A DNA stretch of 10,592 bases from Bacteroidales bacterium. Its GTDB lineage: Bacteria > Bacteroidota > Bacteroidia > Bacteroidales > UBA4181. The notes under the pieces are model-generated. The model made no database searches. It was not told the origin of the DNA and worked only from the letters and a program-made list of their open reading frames with translations. Below, piece after piece: positions 1 through 6,172 of the stretch (its first letter is position 1; the number at the start of each line of letters is the position of its first letter). Both the position numbers and the translations under genes were made by a program. The stretch is taken from positions 1 through 10,592 of the forward strand of contig JAQVSH010000049.1 of the NCBI GenBank assembly GCA_028700615.1, given 5' to 3'.

Positions 1-122
1 ATGCCTGCATCGCCTATTTCCAGCAATTTTCAAAAAGACCGGTTCCGGAAGGTCTTGAAAAACCGGAACACAGTTTGGATTATTATAAAAATCAGCGTTT
101 TTATTATGTTCCCGGAAACTAA
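1..122 (+). CDS. C-terminal end of an unidentified protein (partial, cut by the window edge)
   Basis: One plus-strand frame is open from the window edge (first full codon at base 3) to a TAA at 120-122. It gives about 39 residues ending in [16 protein letters not shown]. The aromatic, charged composition looks like a genuine protein end, whereas another frame closes within 20 codons. No motif lets me name the family. Its position about 105 bp upstream of the SDR and mannonate dehydratase genes, on the same strand, suggests it may belong to the same sugar-acid or polysaccharide-degradation cluster. That is inference from context only. Confidence 0.5.
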   Translation, partial: ACIAYFQQFSKRPVPEGLEKPEHSLDYYKNQRFYYVPGN

Positions 123-227
123 AAGGATACCCGGGTAAAGAATACGCGAAGTTTTCACACTGCCGGGATTCAATAAACAGGGGGATAAATGAGCGTCGTC
201 ATCATATAAAAAGATAAATTGATACAA

Positions 228-977
228 ATGAATCATCAGAAAATGAAAACAGCAGTGATTACCGGAGGTGGCTCCGGAATCGGATTGGCAATTGCTGAAA
301 AATTTGTCAAAGAACAGATCCGGTGCATCCTGATTGGCCGGGATAAGGATAAACTGCAAAAAGCATCTGATCTCTTAGGCCCTTTGGCTTTCGGAGTGAG
401 TTTTGATCTTACCGGTCTGAGCGGCCTGCCCGGTTTGGTTTCATCCATCGAAAAAGAATACGGGAAAATTGATATTCTGGTCAACAATGCCGGAATCCAC
501 CTGAAGAAACCCCTGATGGAGGTTTCCGATGAAGAGTTTCAAAAGGTAGTGATGACCAATCAAAACGCCGTATTCTCCATGAGCCGTGAAGTGGCAAAGG
601 TTATGTCGACCCGCAAAAGCGGAAACATTATCAATATCAGCTCGATGGCCTCTCAGTACGGCCTTCCCTATGTGATTGCCTACACCGCGGCCAAATCGGC
701 CGTTGAGGGGATGACCCGCGCCATGGCGGTAGAACTGTCTCCGATAGGCATCAGGGTGAACTGCGTTGCTCCTGGTTTCATTCAAACGGAGATGTCCTCC
801 GGAGCTTTGAAAAATGATCCCGAACGCCAAAGAAAAGTGTTCAGCAGAACCCCGATGGGAAGACTGGGAACTCCCGCAGAAGTGGCGGACGCCGTTTATT
901 TTCTGGCTTCGGAATCCTCTTCTTTCATCACCGGCGTTATTTTACCGGTAGACGGAGGAAATTCTATCGGATTTTAA
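228..977 (+). CDS. Short-chain dehydrogenase/reductase (SDR), probable sugar-acid oxidoreductase
   Basis: This is a classical SDR of about 250 residues, the usual family length. Counting from the TTG at 219 as residue 1, it shows the nucleotide-binding TGGGSGIG (15-22), the NNAG motif (89-92), a catalytic Asn near 114, and the catalytic set Ser142, Tyr155, Lys159 (YTAAK) at canonical spacing. It also has the PG motif (185-186) and a DGG near the C-terminus. Three in-frame starts are possible: TTG 219, ATG 228 and ATG 243. The last begins MKTAVITGG, the typical SDR N-terminus, and cannot be excluded; no ribosome binding site decides between them. It resembles gluconate 5-dehydrogenase/FabG-type enzymes. 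The mannonate dehydratase downstream suggests interconversion of a keto-uronate such as fructuronate with mannonate, but substrate cannot be read from sequence. The protein is likely a cytosolic NAD(P)-dependent enzyme. Confidence 0.9.
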   Translation: MNHQKMKTAVITGGGSGIGLAIAEKFVKEQIRCILIGRDKDKLQKASDLLGPLAFGVSFDLTGLSGLPGLVSSIEKEYGKIDILVNNAGIHLKKPLMEVSDEEFQKVVMTNQNAVFSMSREVAKVMSTRKSGNIINISSMASQYGLPYVIAYTAAKSAVEGMTRAMAVELSPIGIRVNCVAPGFIQTEMSSGALKNDPERQRKVFSRTPMGRLGTPAEVADAVYFLASESSSFITGVILPVDGGNSIGF

Positions 978-986
978 TAAATATTT

Positions 987-1120
987 ATCTGACCATTGAA
1001 GAACAAATTATACGCAGATGAACCGAACATGTTGCTTTACAACGCTCAAGAATATGATGATGATTTTCAGCAACATGGAGTTCCATCTGACCATTGAAGA
1101 ACAAATTATAGACAGATGAA
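987..1120 (+). repeat. 36-bp direct repeat flanking a 62-bp spacer; second copy holds the manD start codon
   Basis: Copy 1 is at 987-1022 and copy 2 at 1085-1120. They match at 34 of 36 bases, differing only at two adjacent positions (CG against GA). Both contain TGACCATTGAAGAACAAATT and end in CAGATGAA. In copy 2 the ATG (1116-1118) is the start of the mannonate dehydratase. The spacer has an 8-bp inverted repeat near its ends, CATGTTGC (1028-1035) and GCAACATG (1070-1077). The ATG in copy 1 (1018) opens a 33-codon frame whose TGA (1117-1119) overlaps the manD ATG. The simplest reading is a local duplication of the translation-initiation region. A leader peptide is possible but unproven. Confidence 0.85.
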
Positions 1121-2324
1121 AATTACGGACGCTAAAGTGATTGTGACCTGCCCCGGAAGGAATTTTGTCACCTTGAAAATATATACCGATCAGGGAATCT
1201 ACGGATTGGGTGATGCTACCCTCAACGGGATGGAACCGGCCGTGGCTTCTTACCTGGAAAACTTTTGCATTCCGGCCCTGATAGGAAAAGACCCCCGCAA
1301 TACCGAAGACCTCTGGCATTATTTTTACAGAGGGGCCTATTGGAAAAGAGGCTCCGTCACGATGTCGGCCATCTCGGCCATTGACATGGCTCTCTGGGAT
1401 ATCAAAGGGAAGATGCTGAATACTCCCCTGTACAACCTTCTGGGGGGAGAAAGCAGAGAAAAGGTCATGGTGTATGCCCATGCCAACGGAAAAAGTCTGG
1501 AAGAGGCCATTGAAAGCGTGGCTCAGGAAAAAGAAAAAGGATTCAAAGCCATCAGAGTTCAGTCCGGAATTCCCGGACAACCCGATACGTACGGAGTAGC
1601 CAAAGGCGCCGCCTTTTACGAGCCCGCCCATCCCGGCATTCCCCACGAAGAATGCTGGGATACTTCTAAATATCTGAATTTTGTACCCCGGTTGTTTGAG
1701 AAAGTCCGTGAAGTCTTCGGAAACGACCTGCATCTCCTGCACGATGTTCATCACCGTTGTACCCCGGTAGAAGCCACCCGTCTGGCCAAAGAACTGGAAC
1801 CTTTTCATCTGTTCTGGCTGGAAGACCCGGTCACCGGAGAACTGCAGGAAGGACTGAGAATGATCCGGAAACAATCGAGCACCCCGATTGCTATCGGAGA
1901 AGTTTTTAATTCAGTATATGATTACACCACGCTGATTACAGAACAATTGATCGATTATATCCGCATGCCTCTGGTGCACGGGGGAGGAATCACCCACGTC
2001 AAAAAAGTGGCTGATTTTGCCTCTGTTTATCATATCCAGACTGGATTCCACGGAGCCACTGACCTCTCCCCCGTCAATCTCGCCGCAGCCATTCATTTCA
2101 ACAAAGCCATCAATAATTTCGGACTGCAGGAATACATGCCCCATCAGGAAATTGTCCAGGAAGTCTTCAGGATAAACTACCAATTTGAGGATGGATTCCT
2201 CACCATTGACAACACCCCCGGCATCGGCGTGGACATTGACGAAGAAAAAGCTTCAAAATACCCGTACTCCCCCGCCTCCCTGCCCATCAACCGGAAGATG
2301 GACGGAACGATGTTTTACTGGTAA
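1116..2324 (+). CDS. manD: D-mannonate dehydratase, enolase superfamily (ManD/RspA type)
   Basis: The predicted reaction is dehydration of D-mannonate to 2-keto-3-deoxygluconate in hexuronate breakdown, in the cytosol with Mg2+. The 402-residue length equals that of characterised ManD proteins, and the N-terminus MKITDAKVIVTCPGRNFVTL is strongly family-like. Residues fall where ManD numbering expects them: Arg147 and Tyr159 (catalytic pair), Asp210, Glu236 and Glu262 (metal ligands), His212 (acid), the loop HGATD at 312-316 and the terminal Trp402. Ala314 in that loop is, as I recall, the residue of the high-activity ManD group, while low-activity RspA-like relatives carry Pro there. The start is ATG 1116, inside the second copy of the direct repeat. 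The gene follows the SDR by 138 bp on the same strand and is probably co-transcribed. Its last 10 bases overlap the end of the convergent lipoprotein gene. Confidence 0.95.
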   Translation: MKITDAKVIVTCPGRNFVTLKIYTDQGIYGLGDATLNGMEPAVASYLENFCIPALIGKDPRNTEDLWHYFYRGAYWKRGSVTMSAISAIDMALWDIKGKMLNTPLYNLLGGESREKVMVYAHANGKSLEEAIESVAQEKEKGFKAIRVQSGIPGQPDTYGVAKGAAFYEPAHPGIPHEECWDTSKYLNFVPRLFEKVREVFGNDLHLLHDVHHRCTPVEATRLAKELEPFHLFWLEDPVTGELQEGLRMIRKQSSTPIAIGEVFNSVYDYTTLITEQLIDYIRMPLVHGGGITHVKKVADFASVYHIQTGFHGATDLSPVNLAAAIHFNKAINNFGLQEYMPHQEIVQEVFRINYQFEDGFLTIDNTPGIGVDIDEEKASKYPYSPASLPINRKMDGTMFYW

Positions 2325-3376
2325 TCAGGAAATATTTCCGTCTTGTATAATTTGTCGTAATGCTCAAAGGATGAACATATAATATATGAATCATCCGGAG
2401 ACACTGTAAAACTATTTACCGGTTGATTTAAAATATATCTGACGACAGGTTGTCCATCCCAATCCCAAACATGAATTTCAAAACCATAATCGTCAATTTG
2501 TTTCATCTCTTCCCGCGTTTTTCCTGAATACAAACCATATATATATTTATCTGTTGTATAGATTCTCTGGTAGTTTAAGGTAGTATTCATGAGATCGGAC
2601 GGGTTGGGCTGATCTTGCATATATACAGACAGAGATCTCTGTTTATTGCGATACCAAACATCGCGTACTAATTTGCCATTTTGATCCTGAATTCGTAAAA
2701 GCGGAATTCTATCGTAGAGTGCGGCAAAACGGCTTCCATCCGGCTTTCCGGCCATTATTCTGGTAAATATCATATTAAGTTTTGTGGTAGGGACAGGAAT
2801 GTGAATGGATGGAAAATCGTGTCCAAAATCAAAAGTTTCTTTTGATGCAAGATTAAATCCAAGGTACTCTCTATTTGTGGGTATTGGAAAAATGTTATAC
2901 CCGTATACATTTCCATTCATCATAAAAATATTCAAAAAATCAGGAGGTAATGCATGTTGACTTTTGATTACAATTTTTTTTGTTGCTTTATTGTAACTGG
3001 CAATTTTTAAATGATTTTCAGAACGATAGTAAAAAGAATGAGCATCAACTCTCCCGATAAACGGAGAAATAGATATCTCATCATCGGGACCGTTACCATG
3101 AATCGTGCTTCCTCCGCAATAATCTAAAGAGGGTAGCTCAAAAATGTGAAAGAATGTATCTGTTTTCATATCCAGGGCAACCATGACATCATCTAATACA
3201 ATCATATCACTGATATAAAACAAAACAGGCGGAGTTTGGAACTCCTTGAATTCCAAATTAATTTCTCCTGGGAATTTGTCTACATACTTTTCCCCCTCTC
3301 CTGCAGGTTGATTGCAGCCATATAATAGAATGATTACAGTCAGTATAATGACAGTCAGTATATATACAAACCTCAT
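2315..3376 (-). CDS. Predicted lipoprotein, six-bladed beta-propeller (TolB-like/BF3164-like), third of three tandem paralogues
   Basis: The protein has 353 residues. It opens with a short basic N-terminus, a hydrophobic stretch and the lipobox LYGC (Cys21), so it should be lipidated and exported. The mature part shows family signatures shared with its two neighbours: GNGPDDE at 94-100, and near the C-terminus YIYGLYSGKTRE followed by HVWDWDGQPV and a final blade. These match the Bacteroidota '6-bladed beta-propeller' lipoprotein family, whose function is not established. A 15-bp tandem repeat duplicates ILTVI in the signal peptide. The gene starts 27 bp after the upstream paralogue stops, with no visible Shine-Dalgarno sequence. 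Its stop lies inside the convergent manD gene (10-bp overlap). Base composition is AT-rich compared with the flanking enzyme genes. Confidence 0.88.
   Translation of the reverse strand: MRFVYILTVIILTVIILLYGCNQPAGEGEKYVDKFPGEINLEFKEFQTPPVLFYISDMIVLDDVMVALDMKTDTFFHIFELPSLDYCGGSTIHGNGPDDEISISPFIGRVDAHSFYYRSENHLKIASYNKATKKIVIKSQHALPPDFLNIFMMNGNVYGYNIFPIPTNREYLGFNLASKETFDFGHDFPSIHIPVPTTKLNMIFTRIMAGKPDGSRFAALYDRIPLLRIQDQNGKLVRDVWYRNKQRSLSVYMQDQPNPSDLMNTTLNYQRIYTTDKYIYGLYSGKTREEMKQIDDYGFEIHVWDWDGQPVVRYILNQPVNSFTVSPDDSYIICSSFEHYDKLYKTEIFPDYQ
3333..3362 (-). repeat. 15-bp tandem repeat (two copies) inside a signal-peptide coding region
   Basis: Two adjacent 15-bp units (3333-3347 and 3348-3362) match at 14 of 15 bases, with the core ACAGTCAGTATA on the plus strand. 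Read on the minus strand they encode ILTVI twice, forming most of the hydrophobic core of the lipoprotein signal peptide. The unit is a multiple of three, so a gain or loss of one copy would change the core length by five residues without a frameshift. Confidence 0.85.
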
Positions 3377-3403
3377 AACAAATGACTAAAAGAGTTGAGC
3401 TGT

Positions 3404-4459
3404 TTATAATCCCGGTTTATATTGCAACAAAACCTCATTGTCTTCATTATCTTTTTTTAATGCGTAAATGGAATGATCTATTTTTGAATAGGCGATCCAA
3501 TTTACTTTCATGTCTAATACTAATTTTTTGATCGGATTACCTTGTTTATCAAAAACAAGGACTACATCGCTTGTCCTTTCCCTTATGTTTTCTTCCCATG
3601 ATTTATTCACATGTAAAAGAAAATAATGGCTATCACTTGCTGTCATACCAATGGTTCCAACAACAGAGCCTTCTTTTATATGAACAGAAGCTGAAGCCGA
3701 AGTTTCTTTACTTTCTATAATTGGCAGATCATATACATATGCGTTTGTTTGCTTCGAAACACTATAATTTGTACAATCATAAAACTTAATAACATTTCCC
3801 GAAGAAGAAGCAAAAACAAAATAATCTCCGTCAGGATTTGTTTTAATTTCTCCTTGCGTAACCAAACGTATTATCCTATCGGATATTTCCGCATTATCTT
3901 TTAAATCAAGCTCACCAAAAAATTGATTGATCTGAAATAAAGAATCTGTCATAGCAAAAGGTTGTTTATCTTTACTTACCCCATGAAATAAATAGCGACC
4001 ATTGGACATCGGACTGAATGCTATACCAAAGAGAAAACCGTCTCCAATGGACATCTTTATTTTGCTGATTTTAGGATGTGTTTCTAAAATCTGGCTTTGG
4101 GGGATTTCTATTACTTCATGTCGGTTTACATCAAGGACTATTAACTGATCATAAGTATTGACGATATTAGCCCATAACGATTCATCCGGTCCTGCACCAT
4201 ATGGAAGTAATTTGTTTAGAAATTTTCCAGCTAAACTATATACCTGAAAATTATGAGACATCTTAGTGGTTTGAAAAATCAGGAAAGTATCCAGTACAGA
4301 CATACCACTTATAACAAGAGGATCCCGAATCGTGTCAATGATGTTTGCTGTTAATATTTCTTCCCGGTTAAAATGGTCATATAAACTATTTTTAGGAGAA
4401 CATGCTGTGATTGTATAAATCAGGAAAGTGATGAAATTTAACTTTATAAGTTGTTTCAT
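3404..4459 (-). CDS. Predicted lipoprotein, six-bladed beta-propeller family, second of three tandem paralogues
   Basis: This 351-residue protein begins MKQLIKLNF with a hydrophobic segment and the lipobox ITAC (Cys20), giving a predicted type II signal peptide. The motif GAGPDE (88-93) aligns with GNGPDD and GEGPGE in the neighbouring proteins. Near the C-terminus, VVLVFDKQGNPIKKLVLD followed by a blade ending SIYALKKDNED matches the equivalent region of the paralogues, although the LYSGK motif seen in the other two is replaced by HVNKS. This makes it the most divergent copy. Its ATG overlaps the TGA of the upstream paralogue in an ATGA arrangement, which favours translational coupling. Function is unknown; membrane attachment and a substrate- or partner-binding propeller are inferred. 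Confidence 0.88.
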   Translation of the reverse strand: MKQLIKLNFITFLIYTITACSPKNSLYDHFNREEILTANIIDTIRDPLVISGMSVLDTFLIFQTTKMSHNFQVYSLAGKFLNKLLPYGAGPDESLWANIVNTYDQLIVLDVNRHEVIEIPQSQILETHPKISKIKMSIGDGFLFGIAFSPMSNGRYLFHGVSKDKQPFAMTDSLFQINQFFGELDLKDNAEISDRIIRLVTQGEIKTNPDGDYFVFASSSGNVIKFYDCTNYSVSKQTNAYVYDLPIIESKETSASASVHIKEGSVVGTIGMTASDSHYFLLHVNKSWEENIRERTSDVVLVFDKQGNPIKKLVLDMKVNWIAYSKIDHSIYALKKDNEDNEVLLQYKPGL

Positions 4460-5553
4460 AATAAGGTGTTAAGCGGGAGAGATTGGTTTAATTTGTCTGG
4501 CAAAGCGTATTGTGCGACTTCAAAATCACCTATGTTGTTTTCATATAATGCATATAAGGTTTTTCGGGAAGAGTCCACATCAATATGGCGGACTTCTTTA
4601 TCTAATGTAAGACGATATAACGGATTCCCTTCCCAATTGAAAACATGAATAATGTTTCCTTGTTGGTATGAAATCCCTTTCTTTTGATTTTTTCCGGAAT
4701 ATAAAGCATAGATGCGTTCATCAGTAACTGATAGAGAAAGGTATCCCCATCGTGTAGATTCATTCGGTTTAAAATTGGGTGTTCCGTTATAATTATAGGT
4801 TTCGAATTGCGGAAAAAATAAATCAAAGCCATTTATTTTTGAAATAGAAAAACTCTGAAAATCAATATTATATACCGAGAGAGAGCCTCCATACCGATCT
4901 GCTGCCGCAAAACGTGGCTGTTTTGGATGTGCGCGAATGATTGACAGATAAGCCATTCCACGAATATGAAATAGTTTTTTCTCAGTATTTTCTATGGGGT
5001 ATTCTATATCTTTTAAGAAAACATTTCCATGAGAGTCAATGAGTCGGAAACGAAAATCAGGAAACACACCTACTGCGAGATAACATGTGTCATTGATCAG
5101 GGCTACATCAGTATATGTATACTCATTGTTTTTAAATATTTCTTCCCCTTTATAATCTTCTCTGTCAAGGCTGTCTGTTAAAAATTTTGAGAGTATTCTT
5201 TTCCCGTAATCAAAGAGATAAAAAGAGTGTTTTCCGGAGGACAAAGGCCCGGCATTAATGATTTCTCCTGGACCTTCTCCGGTTTTTCCCAGATAATATT
5301 GTTTTGAGAAATCGTTAAGATCAAATATGGTAAGTTCTTTCCCTTTCTGATTATCCTTGAATATTAAATAATTGTCTATGATTTTAAATGAAATAGGCCG
5401 TTTTATTTTGTTTGAAATATTCAGATCTTTTCCTTTAATCAGATAGGTGTTATTAAATTCTTTTTCAGAGTTATAATGATCGCAAGAAACCAATAAAAAG
5501 AATATGGCTATGCAAATCAATACGCGTGAGGAGGGATTGGTGTTAATCTTCAT
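4456..5553 (-). CDS. Predicted lipoprotein, six-bladed beta-propeller family, first of three tandem paralogues
   Basis: The reading frame is open up to a TTG at 5619, but the start is best placed at ATG 5553. From there the protein (365 residues) begins MKINTNPSSRVLICIAIFFL and reaches the lipobox LVSC at Cys24, a proper lipoprotein signal peptide; the longer form would bury it behind 22 charged residues and begin inside the promoter. It carries GEGPGE (about 92-97), RIYALYSGKNQ and HVFNWEGNPLYRLTLD near the C-terminus, the hallmark repeats of the Bacteroidota propeller lipoproteins. It heads the probable three-gene operon and its TGA overlaps the next ATG by 4 bp. AT-rich coding, long 5' region with a misplaced AGGAGG. 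Exact role unknown. Confidence 0.88.
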   Translation of the reverse strand: MKINTNPSSRVLICIAIFFLLVSCDHYNSEKEFNNTYLIKGKDLNISNKIKRPISFKIIDNYLIFKDNQKGKELTIFDLNDFSKQYYLGKTGEGPGEIINAGPLSSGKHSFYLFDYGKRILSKFLTDSLDREDYKGEEIFKNNEYTYTDVALINDTCYLAVGVFPDFRFRLIDSHGNVFLKDIEYPIENTEKKLFHIRGMAYLSIIRAHPKQPRFAAADRYGGSLSVYNIDFQSFSISKINGFDLFFPQFETYNYNGTPNFKPNESTRWGYLSLSVTDERIYALYSGKNQKKGISYQQGNIIHVFNWEGNPLYRLTLDKEVRHIDVDSSRKTLYALYENNIGDFEVAQYALPDKLNQSLPLNTLL

Positions 5554-5588
5554 GGGAGTTATATATAAAGATTTTAATTTTTTAATGA

Positions 5589-5595
5589 CCTCCTC
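5589..5595 (-). promoter_or_regulatory. Strong Shine-Dalgarno-like GAGGAGG at an unexpected distance from the start
   Basis: The minus strand reads GAGGAGG here, unusually strong for this phylum. It lies about 35 nt upstream of the preferred ATG at 5553, too far for ordinary use, and no ATG follows it within 4-13 nt. It is either chance, a site used with a rare start codon, or part of leader structure. Confidence 0.25.
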
Positions 5596-5616
5596 TATGA
5601 ATCTTTTTTTATAAAT

Positions 5617-5624
5617 CAAATATA
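5617..5624 (-). promoter_or_regulatory. Probable Bacteroidota -7 promoter box for the lipoprotein operon
   Basis: Read on the minus strand the bases are TATATTTG, an exact match to the Bacteroidota sigma consensus TAnnTTTG. Transcription would start near 5610, leaving a leader of about 57 nt before ATG 5553. The matching -33 TTTG is not clear; the expected position holds a T-rich run. The placement upstream of the first lipoprotein gene supports the call. Confidence 0.45.
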
Positions 5625-5637
5625 CGCATTTTATAAA

Positions 5638-5670
5638 TAAAAAAACCGATGAAAAAACTGCACCTCGGTT
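5638..5670 (-). terminator. Weak candidate intrinsic terminator upstream of the lipoprotein operon
   Basis: On the minus strand AACCGA (5670-5665) can pair with TCGGTT (5649-5644) around a 15-nt loop, followed directly by a run of T. It would end transcription coming from the epimerase side just before the lipoprotein promoter. The stem is only 6 bp and the loop is long, and one arm is part of the direct-repeat family, so confidence is low. Confidence 0.25.
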
Positions 5671-5843
5671 CTGTCAGACAACGGCTCCTGAGTGTGCCTC
5701 GGTTCTGTCCAATGTGTTCAGCATTGACTGTGCCTGGGTTCTGTCCAATGGATTGATTATCAGGCACAGTGTTTTTTTCAACGATGTGGATTTAAAATAA
5801 CCTATCCTGATTATCAGATCGGTAGACAGAACCCAGGCATAGT
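5659..5843. repeat. Imperfect direct and inverted repeats with the core CGGTTCTGTC / GGGTTCTGTC
   Basis: Three plus-strand copies are visible: 5659-5675 (TGCACCTCGGTTCTGTC), 5693-5714 and 5729-5750. The last two agree at 21 of 22 bases, and spacings are 34 and 36 bp. A fourth copy is inverted at 5824-5843; its reverse complement matches copy 3 at 18 of 19 bases, enclosing about 80 bp. In addition ACTGTGCCT (5727-5735) is the exact complement of AGGCACAGT (5762-5770), and TGATTATCAG occurs at 5754-5763 and again at 5808-5817. No open reading frame runs through it. Confidence 0.8.
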
Positions 5844-5924
5844 CGACGCCACGTTGCTATGCACAGTGTCGATGTCTGGCACAGAGGTCCAGTGTTGATG
5901 CAGGCATGGCGTGATGCACAGTGT
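5763..5924 (+). repeat. Dispersed GCACAGTGT repeats
   Basis: GCACAGTGT occurs at 5764-5772, 5861-5869 and 5916-5924. The last two share the longer ATGCACAGTGT and lie 55 bp apart. Shortened relatives (GGCACAG near 5879, CCAGTGT near 5889) fall between them. The copies adjoin the CGGTTCTGTC repeats and partly pair with them, so both probably belong to one decayed repeat array. Confidence 0.65.
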
Positions 5925-5929
5925 TTGGA

Positions 5930-6152
5930 ATCCGGAGGGATCAGGCAAAAGGATTTGTTCGCAAGGGGCGAAACAGCGAAACGAAGCTCCTGAGCTTAGA
6001 AAACGAGAGCTGTTCGACGATGTTAGGCAGTGCGGAGCACTGACTATAAAGAGGAGTGTTCTCGTTTTCTGCGAATGAAGCGAGTTGAGCCGACCCGAAG
6101 CGTAAATCCGCTGCCTGATGCCTCCGGATGATAATGCCTGATCCCTTCGGAT
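5930..6152. repeat. ~220-bp element bounded by 18-bp inverted repeats with nested hairpins (MITE-like or structured RNA)
   Basis: The left end 5930-5947 (TCCGGAGGGATCAGGCA after one A) is complementary to the right end 6135-6152 at 17 of 18 positions, the exception being a G-T pair. The right arm is tandemly duplicated: 6112-6131 and 6135-6154 match at 18 of 20 bases. Inside are GGATTT (5951-5956) with AAATCC (6104-6109), a hairpin TTCGC/GCGAA (5958-5972), AAGCT/AGCTT (5984-5997), a perfect 11-bp stem AGAAAACGAGA (5998-6008) with 6060-6070, and CAGTGC/GCACTG with a GGA loop (6028-6042). No long ORF and no clear target-site duplication are seen. It directly follows the epimerase gene on the minus strand. 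Confidence 0.75.
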
Positions 6153-6172
6153 GACTCGCTACTTAAATGACC

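Larger units (their letters stand above)
5625..6172. other. Gene-free interval of about 550 bp, filled by repeats
   Basis: This interval lies between the 3' end of the epimerase gene and the promoter of the lipoprotein operon, both on the minus strand. No frame of meaningful length is present on either strand. Nearly all of it is accounted for by the CGGTTCTGTC and GCACAGTGT repeats (5659-5924) and the inverted-repeat element (5930-6154). The inverted-repeat part is visibly richer in G and C than the lipoprotein genes next to it. I see no tRNA, rRNA or CRISPR pattern. Confidence 0.8.

Noticed and set aside
128..137. 10-bp palindrome TACCCGGGTA upstream of the SDR as an operator
   Set aside because: It is a single short palindrome without a second half-site or nearby promoter match; chance cannot be excluded.
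441..830. Minus-strand open frame of 129 codons opposite the SDR gene
   Set aside because: It lies fully within the well-supported SDR gene and shows no signal peptide, motif or plausible context.
1008..1874. Minus-strand open frame of 288 codons opposite manD
   Set aside because: It is antisense to a clearly conserved enzyme, its translation is low in family-like motifs and rich in Phe/Gly/His as expected for a shadow of GC-biased codons.
2328..2339. 12-bp palindrome GGAAATATTTCC just after manD as a terminator
   Set aside because: A perfect palindrome has no loop, the sequence is AT-rich without a following T-run, and it is coding DNA of the convergent gene.
4456..5619. Longer form of the first lipoprotein starting at the TTG at 5619
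   Set aside because: It would start within the -7 promoter box and place a charged 22-residue stretch before the signal peptide; ATG 5553 gives a normal lipoprotein leader.
5659..5924. CRISPR array
   Set aside because: Repeats are few, imperfect, in both orientations and unevenly spaced, and no cas genes are in the window.
6022..6042. Integron attC-like core (GTTAGGC next to a hairpin)
   Set aside because: The matching RYYYAAC partner site is missing at the other end and no cassette or integrase is nearby; a seven-base match is expected by chance.
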